Shown here one piece after another: positions 47,878 to 57,567 of a stretch of DNA of 64,000 bases (the stretch's first letter is position 1; the number at the start of each line of letters is the position of its first letter). The notes under the pieces are model-generated. The model saw only the letters and a program-made list of their open reading frames with translations. It made no database searches and was not told where the DNA came from. The DNA lies in the NCBI GenBank assembly GCA_027886185.1, contig WOAB01000142.1, positions 496,001-560,000 of the forward strand, written 5' to 3'. Origin of the DNA: Rheum nobile (lineage: Eukaryota > Streptophyta > Magnoliopsida > Caryophyllales > Polygonaceae). The position numbers and the translations under genes were made by a program.

Positions 47878-48462
47878 CTAGTTTCTCTTCGTGGTGCACA
47901 TCTGATTCAAGAACTTTGCATAACGAGGGACAGACTTGATCAAATTTAGGAGAGGCATGTTGACCTCAACGTTTTTGAACATCTCAAACATGTCCTTGTC
48001 CTGCGCAAGTGCCTTGGTACGCTTCAATGCAGATGGGAATGGTGCAACGGGCTTCCACTCAGGAAAAATTAGAGGTACATACTCCGTCTTAGCCTCAGCA
48101 TCGGCTTCAGAGGGGCGGCGGGCGCCGTAGGAAGTGCGGCAGGCGCCGCAATTTTCATCAGACAAGTCGAGAGCAGGGTCATTTTCACGGCGGGCGCCGT
48201 GGTCTTCACGGCGGTCGCCGTCGATGTCACGGCGGGTGCCGTAAGTTGTACAACGGTCGCCGTCGCTGTTCTGTTCCAGCTCCTGATCCGCTTCCTTGTC
48301 GACCTCAGAATCATCCTCTTCGAGTCTCTTCCCGCTCCTCAGCGTTATAGCACTGACGTTCCTAATGTTCGGGTTCACCTCCGTTTGAGATGGAAGTTTA
48401 CCATAAATCTTCGCGTCAAGCTTGCTCACCACCTGAGAAATCTGGCCAAATTGTCTTTCCAA
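47878..48462 (-). pseudogene. ATH-3 Gag C-terminal linker with GC-encoded repeats
   Basis: Minus strand, in frame with Gag but separated by a TAG (near 48463) and from protease by another TAG (47878). It starts near NLERQFGQISQ, a conserved Athila motif, then ITLRSGKRLEEDD. The middle has a seven-residue repeat such as YGTRRDI, GDRREDH, GARRE and YGARRPS, encoded by GC boxes exactly 21 bp apart (centres 48193.5, 48214.5, 48235.5, 48256.5). It ends with KVEVNMPLLNLIKSVPRYAKFL-like sequence, split over 48060-47880, typical of Athila before the protease. The repeat is basic and could bind nucleic acid; its DNA-level conservation is discussed under findings. Confidence 0.85.
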
Positions 48463-48465
48463 GTT

Positions 48466-49713
48466 CTAAATGCTGGATTGTGTAGTCTCTTGGAATTGCA
48501 ATTGGTTCTTACTCAACTTAGCAACATTCTCATTGAGATTGACGTTGCTCTGCATCAGCATCTTCATCATGTTCTCCATAGACGACGAAGGATTCGAGCT
48601 CTGCCCTTGAGGTTGTGGCACAAATGGTGGCCTAGGTTGTTGAGGATTACCATGTGGTTGATTTTGTTCTGGGTCTCTCCATCTGAAGTTGGGATGATCC
48701 CTCCAACCAGGATTGTATGTATTGGAGTAAGGATCATGCCTGGGCCTCTGCTGATATCCTCCTACTGCATTCACCTCCTCTTGTAGAGTAGGACATGAAT
48801 CAGTGGGGTGTAAGTCATCGTGACAAATCTCACATGCCTTAGCCTGCTGGGGCGTACCTTTCAGCTTCAGACGTCGCACCTCCTCTCTCAGCACATCAAA
48901 ATCAGCCTGATCAATTTTTGATTTAGAGCTAGCCACTGTCAAGCTTTGGGAACCTCTCTCACTGTACTGCCTCGAGTCATCAGCCAGAGTAGCAAATATC
49001 TCTAGAGCCTCTTCATAAGTCCTCTTCAGAATATTTCCACCATATGAAGAATTTACCATCCGACGATCATCTTCACGGAGTCCTCCATGTAAATAGAGAA
49101 TTAGATCATGATTAGCATAACCATGGTAGGGACAACTCTTCACCAGCTTCTTGAAGCGCTCATAATAATCATAGAGAGACTCATTAGACAGTTGTTCTAC
49201 GTTGCAGATCTTCTTCTTGAGCTGATTAGACTTGATTGCTGGAAAGTATTTGTCAAGAAACACCTTCTTCAAATTCACCCAAGTAGTGATGCTTCCTGGC
49301 GGTAAATAATGATAACAGTCCTTCGCTGAGTCCTTCAGAGAAAAGGAAAAGACTCTCAACCTCATCTGGTCTTCAGTAATCTCAGATGGTCGCATGCTGG
49401 TGCAGACCTCAAGGAACTCATCCAGGTGCTGAATAGGATCCTCAAGCGGGGTTCCATTGAATTTCGGGAGTAAATGGACTACTCCTGTCTTGAGCTCAAA
49501 TTTAACCCCTTCACCCAGAGCAGGGAATTGCACAGCACGAGTAGGTTGCTCCAGGTTAGGAGTTGTCAAGGACTCCAGAGTAACACGTTGATCAGCCATT
49601 CTTTTAGCTTCCTCAAGTAGTAAATTCGCAGCCCTGCGAGCCTGAAGAAAAGTTCTTTCGATTTCTGGGTCAAAAACTAGCGGTAGATTATTAGTAACAC
49701 GGGTGTGAACCAT
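48466..49713 (-). CDS. ATH-3 Gag (Athila-type), open for 415 codons
   Basis: Minus strand from ATG 49713 (MVHTRVTNNLPLVFDPE), about 60 bp after the primer site, so the start is well placed. Retrotransposon capsid domain at about residues 75-240: LLPKFNGTPLEDP, LRVFSFSLKDSAKDCYHYLP, WVNLKKVFLDKYFP, LYDYYERFKKLVKSCPYHG. A CEICHDDLHPTDSCP knuckle-like motif lies near residue 297, followed by RHDPYSNTYNPGWRDHP. The open frame is complete to a TAG that replaces a codon of the conserved S-I-x-N-L-E motif; Athila Gag-Pol normally continues. This is the best preserved gene among the elements. It should form particles that package element RNA; RT must be borrowed. Confidence 0.9.
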   Translation of the reverse strand: MVHTRVTNNLPLVFDPEIERTFLQARRAANLLLEEAKRMADQRVTLESLTTPNLEQPTRAVQFPALGEGVKFELKTGVVHLLPKFNGTPLEDPIQHLDEFLEVCTSMRPSEITEDQMRLRVFSFSLKDSAKDCYHYLPPGSITTWVNLKKVFLDKYFPAIKSNQLKKKICNVEQLSNESLYDYYERFKKLVKSCPYHGYANHDLILYLHGGLREDDRRMVNSSYGGNILKRTYEEALEIFATLADDSRQYSERGSQSLTVASSKSKIDQADFDVLREEVRRLKLKGTPQQAKACEICHDDLHPTDSCPTLQEEVNAVGGYQQRPRHDPYSNTYNPGWRDHPNFRWRDPEQNQPHGNPQQPRPPFVPQPQGQSSNPSSSMENMMKMLMQSNVNLNENVAKLSKNQLQFQETTQSSI

Positions 49714-49771
49714 AAGATAGGTTCACACCAAGATTGGCACACAAATCACACACACAAAATAGAATAATGCC

Positions 49772-49789
49772 TCCCCGGCAACGGCGCCA
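49772..49789 (-). promoter_or_regulatory. ATH-3 primer binding site (Asp tRNA type)
   Basis: TGGCGCCGTTGCCGGGGA on the minus strand, perfect, three bases from the LTR end. Confidence 0.94.
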
Positions 49790-49792
49790 ATT

Positions 49793-51132
49793 TGATAATA
49801 GGTTTTTGTCGTTCTAAAAACTGCTATGCAAAATATCCAAACAAACCTTAAACCGTAGTCCTAGGTAAGTACAGGTCGAATCCACAAGGAGGCGAATTCT
49901 ATCTTAATATGCAATTTGTATGTCAAACCAAAGTAACCAACGGGGGGTTTTATGAGTTTTAGTAATCTAAACATGCAAAAGGTAAACAAGCTAAAGAGTT
50001 GTGAAATCAGTGATGGGGAAAAGTACTTAGTCAAACAACGTCCACTATTCGTATGACAAGTTGATCATAGATACTCATTCAAAATCTCATGCAATGGAAA
50101 TTCCAATTCCTTTTCAGATATAACTAATAGCACAACCAGATACTATTAGCACTAACTAGTTAAACAACCCTGCAACTATCAAGATTCAGTTTAACAACAA
50201 CGTTAAGAATAGGAATATAGTTGGATACAATTCTAGCATAAAACAACCAGCTTTTATCCTAGAATGTAAATCAATTCTCTTCTGCATAAGACTAGCACAA
50301 CCAGATACTAGTACGATGCAGTTGCTACTCTGAAATAGATATGCTCAACCAGTAACAATCTAGATCTAGCAATCAATCAATAGAAACAAACCCTAGTTGC
50401 GTCCAAATAGAGATTATCAATATCAATCATAAGCAACTTAAGCAAGAGAAAGATAAAAACCATGCAATAGATTAAGAACAAGAATCTCACAACTGAATCA
50501 AAACGAAAGCTTCAGCGTCTGACTAAGCCAAGGAGGCTTAGTTCTTCATAGCAAATACGTAGAAAGGAAAATTAGGGTTCGAGAGAGATTGGCTGAGATC
50601 GTAAACAAGCATTTTCTCAACCCTTAAATACTAAAGGAAATAAAGCTAAGTTAACCTAAAACGAAAATAATAAAAAAAAGTAATAAAATAATCTGAAATA
50701 ACATATAAGGAAAATTCGGTTCGGCGGTCTTCTGACACGGGCGGCGATCGCTGCATCCTTCACGGCGGGCGCCGTCTTTCCACGGCGGGCGCCGTAATTA
50801 AGTCGTAGCCAATGCTGTTGGATAGGAATTGACGGCGGTCGCCGCAAGTTGCACGGCGGGCGCCGTGAACTCGTTTCTTCCTCTTTTGTCTCTTCAGCTC
50901 CCAAAAGCGTGTCTTCAGCACCTCCTCGCCAATACTTCATAACTCCTTGGCATCTACTACTGGTGGCTTCCTCATTTATGTCTCATATGATCTCCAAAAT
51001 AGCTCAAATACCTCCAAATACACCAACTTCGCCTCCAAACGCCATACACATGAATGTGTCTAAATCTACCCGAATGGTACCAATAAAACCTCTAATGACT
51101 CTTACTTAAGCCCTACAAAGTAGTGCTTATCA
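49793..51132 (-). repeat. ATH-3 5' LTR (1340 bp)
   Basis: TGATAATAGG to GTGCTTATCA, matching 44434-45789 almost throughout. Differences include a missing GC box near 50740. GC boxes at 50725-50868. Confidence 0.94.
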
Positions 51133-51303
51133 TGTTGTGTTGTGTTGTGCTGTGCTTATTTGTGTTGGTTGTCTGGAGTTTATTGTTGGGTATGATTCTT
51201 AGAGGTTGAGTTTTCTATGCTTCCTGAGACCTTGGGGATTGATTGGAGGAGTAGGTTGATTCTAGCTTACTCGAGGACGAGCAAGGTTTAAGCATGAGGG
51301 ATT

Positions 51304-52883
51304 TGATAAGTGTTATTTTGTAGCACATATCAAAGGGTTATTACCAGGTTTGAGGCGCCATTTGGTTGGATTTAGAGCACAATTTGAGATTATGGAGTTG
51401 GAGTGGAGAAATGTGGTTTTGGTGGTCTGGAGGAGCTAATTGGAGACATCTAGAGGAAGATGAGTTGACCACCTGAGGAGACGACGAAAATCTATGAAGG
51501 AACCACATTGGGGTAGTCACCGCCCAGCGCCAGAGCCACCGCGACCCGGCGGTGGGTCTCAGAGAAGGTTGGCGCCCCGCGGCCATATGCTGGGTGAAGC
51601 AAATAAATTGAAGGACACCGCGTGCTGATGCTGTAATTGAGGAGATGGGCCAGGAGAAAAGAAAGGCCCAAATGAAATAAAGGCCCACGAAGGAGAATTC
51701 TTCACGCATGGAGGAAAGCGGAGAATTGAAAGCGTGAAAGTGAAGCGGAAGATGCAGCGGAGTGATGACGTCAGCGCGCTACTGGAGTGGGCTACGCGTG
51801 TGTTGCTGCCTGCCGCTGATTCTTGCACGAGAAGTTGGGCCGAGCTGTTGTGGAGATTGGGCCGAATCGTTCTAATTAAAGGGGCCGAGAATGAGTTGTT
51901 ATGGATGGAGAAGCCGCTGATGCTTTGCTGTGCGAGAATGCACGGGATTAATTTCCCGGGATTTGATTAGTTTATATTTGGTTATTATTTTATTATTATT
52001 TCCTTTTATTATTATTATCACTTTTAGAATTAGGTTAAATACCTTGAGTTAACCTAGTTGCCAGGATCTAAAATTTAGTTTTACAATTTTGTTTTTTCAT
52101 TCTGCCTCCAGGGTTTTCAACCCATGGAGAGCTAAACACCTTTGTTTCGCTAGATGTTTGAAGCAATACAGTTGATTCGGTTGTGAGATTTCTATTCCTT
52201 GTTCTTATTCTTATGTGTGTTGGTTTGATTCTCTTGGTTATATTGATTATTGATTTATCATTGTTCTTCATAGTATGGCCAGCTAGGTTGAGTAATATTT
52301 ATCAATTGTTAGGATTTGCATATAGGGGTTCTGAGTGCATATCTAGTAGCAAACACAATTGTGCGTATAGGGGTTCCGAGCGTATAATTGTGAGTGAGAG
52401 TTAGTTGCATGCGAGTATTAATACGTCTTTCTATTTAAATGTATCATATATCCTTGTGTGCATTGCTATTGCTTTGTTGGTGGTAAAGTATACCGACAAC
52501 TGTGAGAATCGAAGGTATTTTACCATTGGCATAGTGATAAGTCTATCGACAACTGTGAGAATCTATAGTACTTAAGATCAGGATGGGAACAACCATAAGA
52601 ATAGTGAAAAGAACTTGGATTGAATAGATTTCAGTGATCAACTTATATCTATGTATTGTGGATCTCATTCTAGTGGAACTTCTTTCCCCATTCATATTCC
52701 CAAGTCAACTAAACTTGTTTACTTTACTCTGTTTGATACTCAAAAAACCCCTTGTTACCTTGCATGCTTATAAACACATAGATTGATTACTTCCTCCATG
52801 TGGGATCGACCCTTGCTTGCCTCTACTACTTGTTTAGGTTTGTTAGGATTATTTTGTTTAGGTGTCACGACAACGCCTTATCA
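51304..52883 (+). repeat. ATH-2 3' LTR (1580 bp)
   Basis: Preceded by ATH-2 internal end 51133-51303 with the polypurine-like AAGCATGAGGGATT. Same ends and same length as the 5' LTR; a handful of substitutions. Confidence 0.94.
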
Positions 52884-52888
52884 CACCA

Positions 52889-53403
52889 GCACACGCGACG
52901 ACGGCGAGGCGAGATGAAGCGGGAACGAGAGGGATGAACAGAGGAGGCGATGCACAGGGGAAAGCCGAGAGGGAGACCGATGTGCCTTTCTACTCTTCAT
53001 CCCCAGCTCCTTAAATAGCCTAAGAGGTAGCCCAAGGAGGGGGCAAAGGTCCGACAACTCCCTCTGCAGGGGACCGGCCAATTTGCAAGTGGAGAGCCAA
53101 GTTAAAGCCACGTGGTTGACGGAATAAGAATTGAACGTGGAGGATAAGATGGATTGGAGGATAAGATTTGAGCTGGATAAGATTTGGTATGGGCTTTAAA
53201 CCCCGAAAATTATATGTTTGTATCCAAATAAATATTCTAATCTCTGAAAAATACATCGAATGTATTTTATACCACTCAGGGAATTATTTCGGATATCATG
53301 GAAGTTACGGAAAATCCGAACTCCAATGAAGGCGAAATAATTAATGAACGAAGGTTGGGAAAAATTACCCAAATATCCTTATTAAAAATTGAGGGATATT
53401 ACA
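52889..53403 (-). repeat. TEK-1 5' LTR, outer part (515 bp)
   Basis: Starts GCACACGCGACGACGG and ends GGGATATTACA. Together with 37176-39373 it gives 2713 bp, the same as the left LTR. Confidence 0.94.
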
Positions 53404-54477
53404 ATCATGGAGAGGGGTGCGCATGTTACCAACGGAGGAAATTCTCGATACACATTATTTGGCAACGATGGTGGCACCATAGTCGACAGCTGCGAGGGAA
53501 GACCACTCATGGCCCACACCACGATCATATATGGGCCCATTTTTGTGGTATTTGAAGGTCGTGCAACCCTGATATCATTGTTTTACCACTACTCACCAAG
53601 TGGTACATTTTGGCTGCCCGATAGAAGAAGATGCTGAAGTGATGAATACACCTACCCAACACCAGACCGGTACATATAGTGAGGACCGCCAGCAACAACG
53701 GACGTGTCCAAGCCAACTCAGCGACATTTGTGAGCTTATTTCTTCTTTTTCCTATGCTTCTATTCTTTTGTCTTTCATTACATTGAGGACAATGCAATGT
53801 TTAAGCATGAGGGAGGGTTTTATATTTATTATGTCGTTGAGGAGAAAAATTAAAAGAAAAAGAGCCAAAAAATTGAAAAAAAGAGGCTAAAATAGAAATC
53901 CTGGGATAGGTCGAAAACCCGAAAGGGCGGCCTAGGTAATAAGCAGGTGGCTTGGACCAGCATTAGGCTGGGGTAATAATTGGTCAAGAGTGATGTGAGC
54001 ATATTGTGAGCCCATCTATTGAAAAATAAAATGAGTGGCTTGGTGAAAACCCGAAAGGGCGCCTTGGCAAAATGAGTGAAAAGAAAATGAGTGATTTTTA
54101 GGATTCCTCATTTTTCCTGGCGCGGTGACATAAGAAGAGGTGATATAAGGAGGATTCGGGTAGGTCACTCTGGGAGGTATAAGAAAATAGATGGGAGACT
54201 AGGATTAGATTTGATTCACTCTATGGTGTTTGGGATAAGCTTGGGGGAAGTACTCTGCTTTCCTTGTAACTTGGTTGTGTGGGGTGTTGAGATTTATTGA
54301 TTTGATGTTGTGGTCTATTGTGTTGGGCTTATATTGTATTGGCTGCCTGGAGTTTATTGTTGGGTATGACTCTTGGAGATTGAGTTTTCTATGCTTCCTG
54401 AAACCGTGGGGATTGATTGGAGAAGTATGTTGACTTTAGCTTACTCGAGGACGAGCAAGGTTTAAGCATGGGGGATT
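53404..54477 (+). other. ATH-1 internal non-coding region, second part
   Basis: Resumes after TEK-1 with ATCATGGAGAGG. Carries TTTAAGCATGAGGGAGGG near 53800, two CCCGAAAGGG hairpin sequences (53918-53927 and 54050-54059), CTCGAGGACGAGCAAGG and the polypurine tract GCATGGGGGATT just before the 3' LTR. No gene. Confidence 0.8.
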
Positions 54478-55827
54478 TGATCAGTGCTATTTTGTAGTGC
54501 ATATTTGGGGGTTATTACTAGGTTTAAGGCGCCATTTGAATAGATTTAGAGCACAATCGTGGATTATGGAGTTAGAGGAGAGAATTGAAGATATCAAGGG
54601 ATTTACAGCTTAATGAAGGATAAAGAAGATGAAGATGGATAAGGATCCGCTAGAAGACTAGTTGGAGAAGGCTACCAACACTTGGTAGAATGGAAGAGCG
54701 GAAAAAAAGAAGTGAAGAGCTGAAGAAAGGAGAGGGCGGAACAGCTGACGCCCCGCGCCAAAAGCCACCGCGACCCGGCGGTGGATCTCAGAGAAGGCAA
54801 CTGGAAGACGGCCGCCACCCCGTGGTGGACCTCGATGCCCCGCGGTGGATTTAGACGCCTCGTGGCCACCGGAGATGTTGTTTCCTATTTTGTATTTTCG
54901 GATTTCCTATTTTTATTATCTTATTTCCTTTAGTATTATTTCTAGGTTTAGCTTACTTTCCCTAGCCTATTTAAGATCTTTTCCAGGTCTTGAGTAGGGA
55001 CAATTCATATCATCGTAGTTTTCTTTTCTCAATTAGGGTTTCATTCGCAAGTCAATGGAGCACTAATTTCCCTTTGTTCTACTAGACGTTTGAAGCAATA
55101 CAGTTGATTCAGTTGTGAGATTTCTATTCCTTGTTCTTGTTCTTGTTCTTATATGTGTTGGTTTAATTCTCTTGGTTATATTGAGTATTGATTTATCGTT
55201 ATTCTTCATAGCCTGATCAACTAGGTTGAGTAATATTTATCAAATTGCTAGGATTTTGCATATAGCGGAATGCGAGTGCGGATCTAGTAGCATACATGAT
55301 TAGACATATAGTGGAATACGAGTGTTTAATTATGAGTGAGAATTATTTGCATGTTGAATAGTAAGGTTTTCTTCTATTTGTATGTATCTTATACCCTTGC
55401 ATGAATGCTATTGCTTTATTAGTTGTAAGGTTTTCTTCCATTGATATTGTAGTAAATACTATCAACAACTGTCTGAATTGGTAGTTAATTACGATCAGGG
55501 TGGGAACAACCATAAGAATAGTTAAAGAACTTGGATTTATAAGATTTCAGTGATCGACTTATATCTCTGTAGTGTGGATCTCGTTCTAGTGGAACTACTT
55601 TCCCCAACCGTATTCTCAAGTTAACTAAACCTGTCTACTTTACTTTGTTTGATAACCAAAACCCCCTTTCTTGTTACTTGTCGGTTACACGTCTTTTGCA
55701 TGCTAATCAACACTTAGAAAGATTAATTCCTCCATGTGGATTCGACCCTTGCTTGCCTCTACTACTTGTTTAGGTTTGTTAGGTTTTATTTTGACCGGGT
55801 TTAAGACGACTAAAAACCCATCCGTCA
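54478..55827 (+). repeat. ATH-1 3' LTR (1350 bp)
   Basis: TGATCAGTGC to CCATCCGTCA, followed by CGTTC. GC boxes at 54745-54875. Confidence 0.93.
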
Positions 55828-55832
55828 CGTTC

Positions 55833-56619
55833 TTTAGTGAGAAGCTCACTGGGGCCATGCTGAACTGTCCCACATACGACAAGGAGCTATACGCGTTGGT
55901 TCGCGTACTGAATACATGGCAACATTACATGTGGTCACGAGAGTTCGTCATCCACTCGGACCACGCGACAATCAGCTATCTGAAAAGTCAAGCACACCTG
56001 AGCAGGCGCCACGCGCGCTGGGTGGAATTCATGGAAACATTTGCTTACGTGGTGGTGCATAAGAAAGGTAAGGAGAATGTGGTAGTCGACGCCCTTTCTC
56101 GCAGGTATGTTCTCTTTACTCATCTTCAATCCAAACTTCTTGGCTTTTCACTGATCAAAGAATTATATGTGCTTGACCCTTTCTTTAAGCCCATTGTTGA
56201 CCAATGCCTTAGGGACCGCGAGTTCGATACCTACTTCTTTCATGAAGGTTACTTGTACAAAGACGGCCGTTTGTGTATTCCTAACTCACCCATTAGGAAA
56301 CTCCTCATCCAAGAAGCCCATGAAGGACGCGGTCATTTTGGAATCACCAAGACCCTAGCTGCTCTTCGTGAGCATTTCTTCTGGCCGCGCATGACAACTC
56401 AGGTGACGCGCTATTGCATAAGTTGTGTCACATGTCAACGTGCAAAATCAACATCCCATCCCTATGGTCTTTATACACCACTGCCAATTCCCTTAGGCCC
56501 TTGGGAGGATTTGTCTATGGACTTCATCACAGGTTTACCTCTCTCTCGGTGGGGTAAGGATTCTATCTTTGTAGTTGTAGATAGGTTTTCAAAAATGGCC
56601 CATTTCATCACGTGCAAGA
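55833..56619 (+). pseudogene. CRV-2 RNase H end and integrase N-terminal half
   Basis: Resumes the frame broken at 27559: FFSEKLTGAMLNCPTYDKELYA is continuous across the ATH-1 target site. RNase H motifs HSDHATISYL and VVDALSRR are intact. Integrase zinc-binding HHCC region (GHFGITKTL, CISCVTCQRAK) and the first catalytic Asp (MDFITGLPLS) follow. Open throughout this interval. It is cut after ITCK by GAG-2; translation beyond 56619 is GAG-2 LTR. The integrase would join the cDNA to chromosomal DNA in the nucleus. Confidence 0.92.
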
Positions 56620-57244
56620 TGATGCGTCCCGGTCCCGAACCAAGTCGGCCCCTGACGAGCTCGAGGCGTCCGAGACCATGGCGTCCACCTTGGTTCAAGA
56701 CTTAGTCTAGTTTATTATATATTTCCCTATTTTATTGATTTCCCGTTTTATTATGTTTCCCTTTTAAGCAGTTTCTATTTTATGCACTTTCTATTTCGGG
56801 CGTTGCTCCACTATTGCATAGTGGGCTAGCCCATAGACTCGTTTCGGCCCAAGCCCATTAGGGTTCTTGGTCGAGACCCCTTCCCTATTTATACCCTACT
56901 TTGTACTCTTTATTTCTTACGTTGAATTGAGTAGCAAAGCTTAAGTCGAGTGTTTATCCTCCTTCCTTTGCTTCGACGTCACCCTTGATTCTGAATCCGT
57001 TTTGGTAGTTGCGTTAAACTCCAAACATATCCCTCGCATATCCCTTCCTCCGCAGTCGACGCTACGACACCCAAAGGCTTGTCTCTTCAAGTCTTATATC
57101 CTCCGTTGCAGACGCTACTGCACCCTTTCCCAAACACAACCCACGACTTGTTCGTGCCTATCCCGCGACGTTCCGGTGAACATCTTGATCTAGTTCCGTG
57201 CAAAGATGAGTCGTCCCGAGGCTGCCCACCCTCGGAACACATCA
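56620..57244 (+). repeat. GAG-2 5' LTR (625 bp)
   Basis: TGATGCGTCCCGG to GGAACACATCA. A TATTTATA promoter-like site is near 56888. Confidence 0.93.
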
Positions 57245-57246
57245 AT

Positions 57247-57258
57247 TGGTATCAGAGC
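57247..57258 (+). promoter_or_regulatory. GAG-2 primer binding site (initiator Met tRNA type)
   Basis: TGGTATCAGAGC follows the LTR by two bases. Confidence 0.9.
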
Positions 57259-57567
57259 GCCAGTTGATCGAGCCACCGGCGACGTCTACACCAACGCCAG
57301 AAACGCCGTCGACTTCTGCCCAGTTTCCGCCCATAAAAATTTTCTCTTTTCTGAGATTTGTTTCCAGATTCATGTAGATCTTTGAAAGACGAGTTCAGCC
57401 ATATAAAATTCGTCCAAATCCGAGTTCGTTTGCCCCTCCAAAAGGGCAAAATACGAAGGTTGCGCTGCCGAAACCCTAGTTCCGCCGCGGCCGCGCCAAA
57501 CCCTAACCCGCCGCGTCGCCCCCGTTCGCGCCACGCGATCTTCACTGGATGCACGCAACTACTGGGC

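Larger units (their letters stand above)
44434..51132 (-). mobile_element. ATH-3: Athila-like element with gag and protease but no RT
   Basis: Minus-strand element with LTRs 44434-45789 (3') and 49793-51132 (5') and target duplication TGTTG (44429-44433 and 51133-51137). A third partial LTR (43217-44394) comes from a tandem duplication. The internal 4 kb holds gag, linker and protease and then non-coding sequence; RT, RNase H and integrase are missing. The Asp-tRNA primer site and the YSNTYNPGWRDHPNF block identify Athila. Confidence 0.94.
39374..52883 (+). mobile_element. ATH-2: non-autonomous Athila-like retrotransposon
   Basis: LTRs of 1580 bp each (39374-40953 and 51304-52883) with target duplication CACCA, inserted in the TEK-1 LTR. 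Internal region encodes only a degraded gag linker and protease end, then a non-coding region shared with ATH-1. ATH-3 is inserted at TGTTG. LTR sequence is clearly related to ATH-1 (GTTATTACCAGGTTTGAGGCGCCATTTGG). Confidence 0.94.
30956..53403 (-). mobile_element. TEK-1: Tekay/Del-like gypsy element lacking integrase
   Basis: Minus-strand element with very long LTRs: left (3') 30956-33668 and right (5') 37176-39373 plus 52889-53403. Both total exactly 2713 bp. ATCAT flanks it (30951-30955 and 53404-53408). The internal region is only 3.5 kb and holds gag, a damaged protease, RT and part of RNase H; the rest of RNase H, integrase and chromodomain are deleted. LTR ends (TGTAATATCC to GGGGGTGTTACA) and two-knuckle Gag fit the Tekay/Del group; the clade call is from memory of the family. 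Confidence 0.92.
27560..55827 (+). mobile_element. ATH-1: non-autonomous Athila-like retrotransposon
   Basis: LTRs at 27560-28839 (1280 bp) and 54478-55827 (1350 bp), flanked by CGTTC (27555-27559 and 55828-55832). Joining the flanks restores the RNase H reading frame. The internal part (28840-30955 plus 53404-54477) encodes only a gag remnant and a truncated protease; there is no RT, RNase H or integrase. TEK-1 is inserted within it. The Asp-tRNA primer site and the zinc-knuckle region place it with Athila-type elements. Confidence 0.93.

Noticed and set aside
22815..49789. tRNA-like sequences (TGGTATCAGAGCC, TGGCGCCGTTGCCGGGGA).
   Set aside because: Only 13-18 bases complementary to tRNA ends beside LTRs; primer sites, not tRNA genes.
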